A stretch of DNA of 64,000 nt from contig JASEJE010000010.1 in NCBI GenBank assembly GCA_030024085.1, positions 35,042-99,041 on the forward strand. Direction: 5' to 3'. The notes below the pieces were generated by a model. The model did no database searches and was not told the DNA's origin. It saw nothing but the letters and a program-made list of their open reading frames with translations. The translations under genes and the position numbers were made by a program. Below are positions 17,649-25,014 of the stretch, one piece after another; position 1 is the stretch's first letter, and each line of letters opens with the position of its first letter. Source of the stretch: Bacillota bacterium. Lineage in GTDB: Bacteria; Bacillota; SHA-98; UBA4971.

Positions 17649-19049
17649 ATGGCATCCGCGGCGGTGACGGACATCGTACATGCCATAGGAGCTGCAGGCG
17701 TCGTGGGGGCCGGCGGAGCGGGGTTCCCGACGCACGTCAAGTTGTCCGCGACCGTGGACACCGTGATCGCGAACGGTGCCGAGTGCGAGCCCTTGCTTGA
17801 GGCGGACCACGCGGTGATGGTGCTCGAGCCTGCGAGAGTGTTGGCCGGTCTCAAGATCGCCATGACCGCGACCGGCGCTACCCGGGGTTATGTGGCTGTC
17901 AAGGAGAAGCGCGGGACCGCGCTGCGTGTGATGACCGAGCTCATCCAGAGGGAAGAGGGAATCAGCGTGTTCGCCCTCGACGATGTGTACCCCATCGGCG
18001 ATGAGCACGTGCTCGTTCACGAAGTGACGGGCAGGCACGTCCCCGAAGGCGGCTTACCTCTCGAGGCGGGTGTCGTCGTGAGCAACGTGGCCACTCTCGC
18101 GAGCGTGGCTGACGCAGTTGAGGGCCGCCCGGTGACCTCGCGCTACGTGACAGTTGCCGGGGCGGTCGCCCGGCCTGTGACCGCGAGGTTCCCGATAGGC
18201 ACCTCGGTGGCTGACGCGATCGCCTTCGCGGGCGGACCGCTCACTGAACGGTACAGGGTCATTCTGGGCGGGCCAATCATGGGCAAGCTGGCGCCTGACA
18301 CGTCCGCCGTGGTGACGAAGGTGACAGGCGGCATCATCGTGCTTCCCGCGGACCATCCCCTGGTAAGGACGCGCGAGAGCGATATCGGGGTCATCATCAG
18401 GCAGGCGAGGGCCGCGTGCTGCCAGTGCATGAGCTGCACCGAGACCTGCCCCCGGCATCTCCTGGGGCACAGGATAGCGCCTCATCTCATCATGCGCGCT
18501 GTAAGCATGTCGCCGGGGCCGCCGCCCGACACCGTCGCCGGCGCTTGGTTGTGCTCCGAGTGTGCGGTGTGTGCCACGGTCGGCTGCCCATCGGGTCTTT
18601 CGCCGGTCAGGGTGAACCAGGCCCTCAAGCAGTCCATGGCCAGGAAAGGCATGAAGAATCCATACCATGAGAAGGACATCTCTTCACACCCGCTGCGAAC
18701 GGCTAGGCGGGTTCCCTCGTCGCGGATGGTGACGAGGGCGGGGATTGCTTCTTACATGACACGCCCGGGAGACGGTTTTGCCGAAGCCGGTGAGACTGCC
18801 CGTCACAGTTCACATACAGAGTGCTTGTCCGCGGTGTTCCAGCCCGACAGGGTAAGCATCCCCCTGCTTCAGCACGTGGGCGCTCCCGCGGTGCCGTGCG
18901 TCAAGGCCGGGGATGAGGTGCACGAGGGGGAACCCATCGCCGAGATCCCCGCGGGGAAACTGGGGGCGAGAATCCATGCGAGCATTTCCGGGACAGTCAC
19001 CGATGTCGGCGATGCTATAACGATCGTGGCCGGGAGGCGCAGACGATGA
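17649..19049 (+). CDS. pduS: PduS/RnfC-like flavo-iron-sulfur oxidoreductase
   Basis: 466 residues from ATG 17649 (AGGTGG upstream; GTG 17622 is the upstream alternative). The N-terminus has the RnfC/PduS nucleotide-flavin segment GAGGAGFPTHVKL and NGAECEP. The middle carries an SLBB-type region, and residues about 256-315 hold two 4Fe-4S motifs, CCQCMSCTETCP and CSECAVCATVGCP. A lipoyl/biotinyl-like fold closes the protein (VKAGDEVHEGEPIAEIPAGK). In Pdu systems PduS reduces cobalamin. No B12 enzyme is encoded here, so its likely job is moving electrons from NADH in the lumen, probably through the PduT-like shell cluster. The last codons overlap rpiB (ATGA). Confidence 0.9.
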   Translation: MASAAVTDIVHAIGAAGVVGAGGAGFPTHVKLSATVDTVIANGAECEPLLEADHAVMVLEPARVLAGLKIAMTATGATRGYVAVKEKRGTALRVMTELIQREEGISVFALDDVYPIGDEHVLVHEVTGRHVPEGGLPLEAGVVVSNVATLASVADAVEGRPVTSRYVTVAGAVARPVTARFPIGTSVADAIAFAGGPLTERYRVILGGPIMGKLAPDTSAVVTKVTGGIIVLPADHPLVRTRESDIGVIIRQARAACCQCMSCTETCPRHLLGHRIAPHLIMRAVSMSPGPPPDTVAGAWLCSECAVCATVGCPSGLSPVRVNQALKQSMARKGMKNPYHEKDISSHPLRTARRVPSSRMVTRAGIASYMTRPGDGFAEAGETARHSSHTECLSAVFQPDRVSIPLLQHVGAPAVPCVKAGDEVHEGEPIAEIPAGKLGARIHASISGTVTDVGDAITIVAGRRRR

Positions 19050-19504
19050 GGATAGTGATAGGCAGCGACCACGGAGGTTTCGACCTGAAAGAGGATATCA
19101 AGGCCTACCTGGCCGAGCTTGGCCACGAGTGCGTGGATTACGGCACACACAGCAAGGGGCCTGTGGACTACCCCGACTTCGCCTTTCTGGTGGCTGAAGC
19201 GGTGGCGAGGGGGCTTTTCGAGCGAGGCATCATCGTTGATGGCGCGGGCGTCGGTTCCGCCATTGCGGCGAACAAGGTGCCGGGCGTGAGATGCGCTCCT
19301 TGCCAGGACATATACACGGCCAGGAACAGCCGTGAACACAACGACGCCAACGTTCTCGCCTTGGGCGACAGGGTCATAGGCAAGGGCGTGGCGAGGGAGA
19401 TCGTGAAGGTGTGGCTTGCCACTGAGTTCGCAGGGGGAAGACACCTGCGCCGCGTGGACAAGATCATGGAGATCGAGCGGAGGTTCCTTTCGAGAGGCGA
19501 CTAA
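19046..19504 (+). CDS. RpiB/LacAB-family sugar-phosphate isomerase with Asp replacing the catalytic Cys
   Basis: 152 residues, overlapping the pduS stop in ATGA. The family frame is intact: GSDHGGFDLK at the N-terminus, AANKVPGVRCAPC, NSREHNDANVLALGDRVIG and GGRHLRRVDKI, which keep the phosphate-binding and His positions. In E. coli RpiB the proton-transfer residue is Cys66 within ICGTGVG. The matching segment here is VDGAGVG, with Asp65 and Ala67. It should still interconvert an aldose and ketose phosphate, but perhaps not ribose/ribulose 5-phosphate. EryI/DerI of erythritol pathways are RpiB homologues acting on D-erythrulose 4-phosphate. RpiB is a known companion of DERA in SPU BMC loci. 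Confidence 0.88.
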   Translation: MRIVIGSDHGGFDLKEDIKAYLAELGHECVDYGTHSKGPVDYPDFAFLVAEAVARGLFERGIIVDGAGVGSAIAANKVPGVRCAPCQDIYTARNSREHNDANVLALGDRVIGKGVAREIVKVWLATEFAGGRHLRRVDKIMEIERRFLSRGD

Positions 19505-19701
19505 AGCCAGGCAAGCGTGAGCGGCTGAGCGGGCAACGAGACGGGCGGCCGAAGGGGAAGCAGGCAAGCGAACGGACGGACCGGGAGGCGGGCAGGCGAG
19601 TGAGTGTAGACGGGTGAGGCGCTGTCCCGGACCGAGACCAGCGGGACGATGCCCGGGCGGGACGCCGCCGGCGGGCGGCGTAGACCGGGGGCTGGTGTGA
19701 G

Positions 19702-19995
19702 GTGATTGCCCTGTTCATAGCGAGAGTGGTTGGGAAGGTAGTCGCTACTCGCAAGGACGAGAAACTGGAAGGCATAAAGCTGCTCATCATCGAGCCGCTG
19801 AAACGGGACGGCACCCCCTGTGGCAAGCCGCTGGTTGCCGTGGACAGCGTGGGTGCGGGCGCAGGTGAGATAGTGCATGCGGTGAAAGGGAGAGAAGCGT
19901 CGCTTCCTCTTCCAAGGGCGGGCGCTCCGGTTGATGTGGCGATCGTGGGGATAGTGGACCGCCCGGATGCTGGTGAACCCAGGTCCTGTTGCTAG
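19702..19995 (+). CDS. BMC-P pentameric vertex protein (EutN/CcmL), copy 2
   Basis: GTG 19702 opens 97 residues: FIARVVGKVVATRKDEKLEG, LLIIEPLKRDG, VAVDSVGAGAGEIVHAV and PVDVAIVGIVD, the EutN/CcmL pattern. The sequence ends in an unusual Cys-Cys (PRSCC). The 197 bases between rpiB and this gene are GC-rich, with a GTCCCG/CGGGAC hairpin (about 19623-19651) and no gene. It belongs to the vertex set with the copies at 17209 and 20088. Confidence 0.92.
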   Translation: MIALFIARVVGKVVATRKDEKLEGIKLLIIEPLKRDGTPCGKPLVAVDSVGAGAGEIVHAVKGREASLPLPRAGAPVDVAIVGIVDRPDAGEPRSCC

Positions 19996-20087
19996 GCAGG
20001 GGGCGCCCGGCGCGGGGCGAGGCGTCATGATGTGGCTTCCCGGTTGACCCGGTGTGGCCGGGTGGCTGACACGCTTGAGGTGGGGCT

Positions 20088-20375
20088 GTGGTAATCGGCA
20101 GGGTAGTCGGGTCGGTTGTGGCGACCCAGAAGAACCAAAGTTTTGTCGGGTCCAAGATGCTCCTCGTGCAGCCTCTGGATCTCGACGGGAATGATTACGG
20201 CCAGGAAATCCTGGCTATCGACACACAGGACGCGGGGCCCGGCGACATCGTTCTGGTCGTGAGCGAAGGCAATTCCGCACGACAGGCCATGGGGAAGAGC
20301 GACGCGCCTGTGGACTCGGTCATCATCGGGGTCGTTGACATCGTTCGCATATCTCGGCGCTTCGAAGGGAGGTAG
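20088..20375 (+). CDS. BMC-P pentameric vertex protein (EutN/CcmL), copy 3
   Basis: 95 residues from GTG 20088 (GAGGTGGGG upstream): VIGRVVGSVVATQKNQSFVG, SKMLLVQPLDLDG, AIDTQDAGPGDIVLVVSEGNSAR and PVDSVIIGVVD. The SKM.LVQPLD segment is the most conventional of the three copies. Three vertex paralogues in one locus are common in SPU-type BMCs and may form distinct pentamers. It is followed after 54 bases by the aldolase. Confidence 0.93.
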   Translation: MVIGRVVGSVVATQKNQSFVGSKMLLVQPLDLDGNDYGQEILAIDTQDAGPGDIVLVVSEGNSARQAMGKSDAPVDSVIIGVVDIVRISRRFEGR

Positions 20376-20429
20376 GCCGTATCTCGCTCGGACACACAGC
20401 TTTGGCTGAGCGCGATATGGCATGGTCGA

Positions 20430-22070
20430 ATGGGAATTGACGAGTTGATCGAGAGAGTCACCGACGATGTGATAGCTGAGATGAAAAGGCGAGGCGAGAT
20501 CCCAGAGGTGACAGCAAGTCAGCCGGTGGCGTCGCCGGGCCGTGCGGTTTCGTCCGCTCCGGGGTCCGCGGGTGGCCCGAGAGTGTTGGTGATCCTGGCG
20601 GGCGACAGGGCGCCACTCGAGAACGCGCTGGTCCAATTGGGACGAATCGGCGACCGCGGGCTGTCTGTCGCATGCCTCGTATCAGAGGAAACCAGGGAGT
20701 CGTGTGGTGAGAGCACCATAACCGGGGCGCTGGGTCATGTGTCTTTCGTGGATGGGCGCGATGCCGTGGCTGCGGCCTCGTGTACCGACGTCGCGGTGGT
20801 CCCGGTGCTTCCCCTCCACGTGGCGGCGCGGGCGGCGTTGCTCACTGGGGGCGACGCAGTCACAAAGGCTGTCATCGCAGTGCTTGCGCAAGGCAAGCGA
20901 GTCTATGCCGCCGCCGATGTCTTGCAGTCGGCCGGCCAAGCCGACGGAGGAAGCACTGGGCGGGGTGGGCACAACTTCGCCCTCCGCAGGCAGGTGGACG
21001 AGTACCTCAAGAGGCTGCGCGAATACGGCATGATTGTGGTCGACTCCAAGGACCTCGGGCGTGAACTGGAGCGTGGGCTTCGCATAGTCGGGTTTGGGAA
21101 CGCGGGTCCCTCGACGGGTTCGACCGCCGCGCCCCAGGTGTCCCGTGGTGCGGAGGCGGCCGCGCCGCATCGTGTTGAAAGCGGTGGGCCTGCGCTTGCC
21201 CGTGCCGAAAGCCTGCAACCCAGAGTCCTTTCTGGCGCCGCAACCGTGGCCGAGGTTCGGTCAGGGACCGGGACCGGCAGCGCGGACTCAAAGTGCTCGA
21301 GATTCTTCGGCGAGTGCTCCGCATGTGGGAAGTGCGTCCAGGAGAACCCTGATGGCACGGCCAGGATAGTCGAGGCGGGCGCATCCCGGATCGGCGCCGC
21401 GCCCGGCGTCGGCGCAATCGCCACCGATGTGGCCGCCATGATAGATCATACGTTGTTGAAGCCTGACGCCACGAGAGACCAGATCGTCAAGCTGTGCGAA
21501 GAGGCGAAGCAATACAGCTTCGCGTCGGTGTGTGTGAACCCCGCCAACGTGAGCCTCGCCGCCAGCCTCCTCAAAGGCACACCTGTCAAGGTGTGCACTG
21601 TCATCGGCTTCCCGCTGGGGGCGACGACTCCGACCGCGAAGGCGATGGAGACACGCGATGCCATAGCGAACGGCGCGACCGAAGTGGACATGGTCATCAA
21701 CGTCGGGGCGCTCAAGTCAGGCGACTATGACCTTGTCAAGCGCGATATCGAAGCTGTGGTGGACGCGGCTCGCGGCAAGGCCATCGTCAAGGTCATCCTT
21801 GAGACGGCGCTCTTGACCGATGAGGAAAAGGTGAAGGCGTGTCTGCTCGCGAAAATCGCCGGCGCGGACTTTGTGAAGACTTCGACCGGCTTCGGCCCCG
21901 GCGGCGCGACAGTCGAAGACATCAGGCTCATGCGCAAAGTCGTCGGCAGCGACATGGGAGTGAAGGCGTCCGGTGGCATCAGGAACCTCGAGTCCGCACG
22001 CAAGATGATTGAGGCGGGAGCTTCGCGCATAGGCGCGAGCGCCAGCGTCGCGATTGTCAAGGGACAATAG
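20430..22070 (+). CDS. deoC: Deoxyribose-phosphate aldolase (DERA) fused to an N-terminal encapsulation helix, alpha/beta domain and Cys cluster
   Basis: 546 residues, more than twice a normal DeoC. Residues 1-24 ([20 protein letters not shown]) are an amphipathic encapsulation helix. Residues 50-220 form an alpha/beta domain starting [12 protein letters not shown] that I cannot place securely; it loosely resembles flavoprotein-type domains of other BMC loci. A low-complexity linker follows, then C289-X6-C296-X2-C299-X2-C302. Residues 335-546 are a full class [13 protein letters not shown] (Asp420), Schiff-base Lys483 in VKTSTGF and Lys512 in VKASGG. Known reaction: 2-deoxyribose 5-phosphate to glyceraldehyde 3-phosphate and acetaldehyde, the aldehyde feeding the acylating dehydrogenase. 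Residues 314-324 ([11 protein letters not shown]) echo 527-537 near the C-terminus. The RBS is weak. Confidence 0.93.
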   Translation: MGIDELIERVTDDVIAEMKRRGEIPEVTASQPVASPGRAVSSAPGSAGGPRVLVILAGDRAPLENALVQLGRIGDRGLSVACLVSEETRESCGESTITGALGHVSFVDGRDAVAAASCTDVAVVPVLPLHVAARAALLTGGDAVTKAVIAVLAQGKRVYAAADVLQSAGQADGGSTGRGGHNFALRRQVDEYLKRLREYGMIVVDSKDLGRELERGLRIVGFGNAGPSTGSTAAPQVSRGAEAAAPHRVESGGPALARAESLQPRVLSGAATVAEVRSGTGTGSADSKCSRFFGECSACGKCVQENPDGTARIVEAGASRIGAAPGVGAIATDVAAMIDHTLLKPDATRDQIVKLCEEAKQYSFASVCVNPANVSLAASLLKGTPVKVCTVIGFPLGATTPTAKAMETRDAIANGATEVDMVINVGALKSGDYDLVKRDIEAVVDAARGKAIVKVILETALLTDEEKVKACLLAKIAGADFVKTSTGFGPGGATVEDIRLMRKVVGSDMGVKASGGIRNLESARKMIEAGASRIGASASVAIVKGQ

Positions 22071-22261
22071 TGAAGGGCGTCCGCGCCGGCTCAACCGCGG
22101 TCGCGTTCGACCCGGGTGGCCGCGACTGCGAGACGGACTCGAAACCCGGCACCACTCGGGACCGGCATGAGTCCTGAGTAGAGCCACACGAAACGGACTT
22201 GGGGGCCGCGATTGCCCCAACCCATTCGAACCCATCTGAGGGTGACTCAGTCCTTGCCTCG

Positions 22262-22400
22262 TTTTCGACAGTTGCCGTGTTGCCGGTGTTGCACTCGGGG
22301 AGAGCGGCCCAAGCGGGCCGCGCTTCGCCAAGACCCTGCCCATCAGGCCAGCGGCCGGGTGTTGGCACCAGTCGTGCAATCACCGGCGGGCACTCCGAGG
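22262..22400 (-). repeat. Degenerate copy of repeat element A (subfamily like 50871)
   Basis: Blocks TTGCCGGTGTTGCACTCGGG, GCGCTTCGCCA and GTCGTGCAATCACCGGC line up in order with the reverse complement of the copy at 50871-51192. The outer ends are no longer recognisable, so this looks like an old copy. Confidence 0.6.
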
Positions 22401-22420
22401 GAGCTGCAGCACCTCTACAC

Positions 22421-22473
22421 CAGACTGTTGAACTTCCCCAGAGGCTGCCAGTTTGGCCGAGCACCGAGATGGT
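22421..22473 (-). repeat. Degenerate partial copy of element B
   Basis: CAGACTGTTGAACTTCCCC and CTGCCAGTTTGGCCGAGCACC match the reverse strand of the 108-bp B elements at 51069 and 56610 over about 50 bases; the other end is lost. As in the intact cases, it lies beside a copy of element A. Confidence 0.6.
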
Positions 22474-22582
22474 CTGGTGCGACTCAACCAGTGCTCGTCG
22501 GCAGGTGAATTACCCGGGGCGTCTCTGAGCGCCGACGCTTGTCAGGGAGCGAAACCTCCAATGCGCCCGACGGCCAACCCCC

Positions 22583-22598
22583 ATGTTAGCGTTTACAG
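22583..22598. promoter_or_regulatory. LacI-type operator-like site 1
   Basis: ATGTTAGCGTTTACAG has the TGT-N3-CG-N3-ACA layout and central CG of LacI-family operators, sharing TGTWRRCGTWTACA with the sites at 22948 and 23212. Confidence 0.45.
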
Positions 22599-22920
22599 CT
22601 CATAGGATATCCGCTCACCGGTTTCGGAAACCCGCGCTCCTGCTGGATCATGCCTCCCAATTTGCGTAACGCCTGTTCGAGGCCGTATGAAGGCCTCGTG
22701 TGGCTGTCGTGTGTAATCGTATGCACCAACATGAGGCCGCCAGGTGGCTTCGGGGTGCTTCCGCAGCCTTGAGGACCCGGGGCAGATGGCAAGCCCGGCT
22801 GGGCGACAGAGCGGACCTTCGTGCGGTTGCGTGCGGTTGGCGCAGCTAGAGGCGTTAGCCGGGTGCCACGGCGTACACGCGCCTACCGCAGGAGCCAATG
22901 GAAAATCGTCCGTCTCCTGC

Positions 22921-22949
22921 TTGACAGCATCCATATATGGTTGTATCAT
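22921..22949 (+). promoter_or_regulatory. Strong sigma-A promoter overlapped by a LacI-type operator
   Basis: TTGACA (22921-22926), a 17-base spacer and TATCAT (22944-22949). The operator-like ATGTAGACGTATACAC begins inside the -10 box, a classic repression position. The predicted transcript runs rightward about 300 bases into the lacI-family gene. Confidence 0.65.
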
Positions 22950-22963
22950 GTAGACGTATACAC
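22948..22963. promoter_or_regulatory. LacI-type operator-like site 2
   Basis: ATGTAGACGTATACAC overlaps the -10 box and start point of the promoter at 22921. One of three related sequences in this spacer. Confidence 0.55.
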
Positions 22964-23211
22964 GCATTGGTCGATTTGGATCAAGGTGCGCCCGCCCCGC
23001 ACGAGTAGCTGGAGCATCCAGCGGACGCGCTTGTTGACGGGATCGTCACCCGAGCTATGGGTGGGGCGCGAATGCGGACAAGCGAAAAGCCCATGAACGC
23101 TGCGTGAAGACCTCAGGCGCATGTGGGCCCGTATGGGTCTTCGAACGGTGGTGTGCCGTGGTCAGCACGCTGCGCGCATGGAGCTGGAGGCACTTGGCGG
23201 CTTCGGAAGCC

Positions 23212-23227
23212 ATGTAAGCGTATACAA
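23212..23227. promoter_or_regulatory. LacI/cre-type operator just before the LacI-family gene
   Basis: ATGTAAGCGTATACAA fits the published CcpA cre consensus WTGNAANCGNWWNCWW at every position. It is also related to sites 1 and 2, and lies 20 bases before the TTG start. It may serve the adjacent regulator, CcpA, or both. Confidence 0.6.
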
Positions 23228-23246
23228 TTGACGGGGGAAATGTGCA

Positions 23247-24260
23247 TTGAATCAGCGAGATATCGCGCGCATCGCAGGAGTCTCCACGGCAACGGTGTCG
23301 AGAGTGATCAACCAAAAGGGCAACGTCGATCGTGACACGTACGCAAAGGTCCTGAAGGTCATCGAAGAACAGGGATACGTGCCCAACACCATAGCGAAAA
23401 GCCTAAGGGTGCGGCAGACGAAGACGATCGGCTTTGTCATCCCCGACATCGGCAACCCGTTCTTCCCCGAGGTCCTCAAGGGTGTCGAATCGGTGTGCGT
23501 GCAGCACGGGTACAACATTATCCTCGGGAATACGAACGAGGACGTGGAGACGGAGAGGTCGGTCGTCCGAAACCTGCGTCAGCAGAGAGTTGACGGACTA
23601 CTCATGATCCTGGTCGATGAGCGGGGAGAAACGCTTCGTTGGGGGCTGAGGGGAGCGGAAGGGCGGTTTCCCATCGTATTCATCGACCGGCACATCAAAG
23701 GCTTCCAGTACGACTCAGTGGTAATCGACAATGAGGGCGGTGCATTCCAAGCCACCGACTACCTCCTGCGACTGGGTCACAGAAGAATCGCCATGATACA
23801 CGGCCCTGTGACCATGACGCCCGGCGGCGGCCGTTTGAGGGGGTACCTTGAGGCGATGCGTGCATGGGGAGTCGAGGTAGTGGCAGAGTACGTAAGAGAA
23901 GGCGACTTCCGAACAAAGTCAGGTTACGAACTGGCCAAGCACCTCATGTCTCTGCCTGTTCCGCCGACGGCCATCTTCGGCGGGAACAACTTGATGACCA
24001 TGGGCATCTTTGAAGCCCTTCGCGACATGGGGATCGCCGTTCCTGACCAGGTATCTCTCGTCGGATTCGATGACTTCCTCTTGGGAGCATACCTCAGTCC
24101 ACCGCTCACAGTGGTGGACCGTCCGATGTCTGATATGGGGCGGATAGCCGCCGAATTGCTCATCTCCCGGATAGAGAATCGCGACCAAACCGCAGTCCGC
24201 AAGGTTGTCTTGCCGACAGCTTTGAGGATAAGGCAGTCATGTAGAGAGCCTCAATCGTAG
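23247..24260 (+). CDS. LacI/GalR-family transcriptional regulator
   Basis: 337 residues from TTG 23247 (GGGGGAAA about 8 bases upstream). The HTH NQRDIARIAGVSTATVSRVI and hinge NTIAKSLRVRQTKTIGFVIPD are textbook LacI. The effector domain is of periplasmic-binding type, with GNTNEDVETE, VDGLLMI, FIDRHI, GHRRIAMIHGP, PTAIFGGNN and SLVGFDDF. It probably represses its own gene and the ABC/ribokinase genes that follow, through the operators upstream and the palindrome at 24370. Effector unknown; a free sugar is typical for this family. Confidence 0.93.
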   Translation: MNQRDIARIAGVSTATVSRVINQKGNVDRDTYAKVLKVIEEQGYVPNTIAKSLRVRQTKTIGFVIPDIGNPFFPEVLKGVESVCVQHGYNIILGNTNEDVETERSVVRNLRQQRVDGLLMILVDERGETLRWGLRGAEGRFPIVFIDRHIKGFQYDSVVIDNEGGAFQATDYLLRLGHRRIAMIHGPVTMTPGGGRLRGYLEAMRAWGVEVVAEYVREGDFRTKSGYELAKHLMSLPVPPTAIFGGNNLMTMGIFEALRDMGIAVPDQVSLVGFDDFLLGAYLSPPLTVVDRPMSDMGRIAAELLISRIENRDQTAVRKVVLPTALRIRQSCREPQS

Positions 24261-24369
24261 CAGCACCACGAGATCGAGGGAGGAGGTGTCTTCCGGAGAG
24301 CAGACCGCAGTTCGGTAGAACCCGGTAATCCTCTTGAGCGCATGGATTCCGTACGCGTTGTCTCCATCG

Positions 24370-24381
24370 GGAAACGTTTCC
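24370..24381. promoter_or_regulatory. Perfect 12-bp LacI-type palindrome before the transporter operon
   Basis: GGAAACGTTTCC is self-complementary with a central CG. It lies 66 bases before the first gene of the transporter operon and 110 after the LacI-family stop. Confidence 0.5.
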
Positions 24382-24446
24382 TGTTGCGATGCTTGAAGGC
24401 TTGGGAATGGGTAACGAATCGGTACCATGATTGGAGGCTTGCAGAC

Positions 24447-24971
24447 GTGAATGTGAGAGAGGTTAGCGTGAGGGTTCTCTATCCCACCGAGCACAACTTC
24501 AAGGCGTTTGGCAGACTCATCAAGCTGCCGAGCGCATCACCTTCCGTGTCCGCCAGTGGAGTGTTGGATTACTGGGATCAAGTCGCAAACCTTGAGCTTG
24601 ACGGTGGCCAGGCAGAATTGGGATTTCTCGTGACGAAGCGGCGTCCCTTCGAGTTCAACACCATGGAAAGGCACGTCAAGAGCGATGAGGCTTTCATTCC
24701 TCTTGAAGGCAAAGCCTGCATATTCGCTCTCGCGCCTGCTTCAGCCCGGTCAAGTCCTCAGCAACTACCAGATCCTTCTCAGGTGACCGCGTTCATTCTC
24801 GACGGCTCGTTCGGTGCGAACCTGAACGCCGGAGTGTGGCATTGGGCTCCATTCCCCCTTTCGGACAGCATCAGCTTTGTTCTGGCCCTGCGCAGGGGAA
24901 CTGTTGAAGAAGACATAGACCTGCGCGATTTCACGAAAGAGCTTGGTGTCACGTTCAAACTCGCGTTGTAA
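24447..24971 (+). CDS. Ureidoglycolate lyase-like (PF04115) cupin-fold protein
   Basis: GTG 24447, 9 bases after GGAGG, gives 174 residues. MERHVKSDEAFIPLEGKACI, VTAFILDGSFGANLNAGVWH and WAPFPLSD follow the AllA pattern (erh..QAFIPL; afi.dG..GvN...GvWHhp). AllA splits ureidoglycolate to glyoxylate and urea. Nothing else for allantoin breakdown is nearby; the neighbours are a sugar-type ABC transporter and a ribokinase. The protein may therefore act on another small hydroxy-acid or sugar-acid. It is the first gene of the LacI-controlled operon. Confidence 0.7.
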   Translation: MNVREVSVRVLYPTEHNFKAFGRLIKLPSASPSVSASGVLDYWDQVANLELDGGQAELGFLVTKRRPFEFNTMERHVKSDEAFIPLEGKACIFALAPASARSSPQQLPDPSQVTAFILDGSFGANLNAGVWHWAPFPLSDSISFVLALRRGTVEEDIDLRDFTKELGVTFKLAL

Positions 24972-25014
24972 CAGGCTTGGGGTGGTGAATCCACTCTGGA
25001 TAGGAGTTGGGACA

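Larger units (their letters stand above)
22071..23246. other. 1.18-kb intergenic region between the BMC operon and the LacI regulon
   Basis: No credible gene; short frames here lie across repeats. The left half holds worn copies of both repeat families (22262-22400 and 22421-22473). The right half holds a strong promoter and three LacI-type operator sequences, listed separately. No terminator with a U-tract was found after the aldolase gene. Confidence 0.6.

Noticed and set aside
17649..19049. Assignment of the PduS-like protein to an Rnf complex
   Set aside because: No rnfABDEG genes are nearby and the gene is embedded among shell genes, so the BMC role is preferred.
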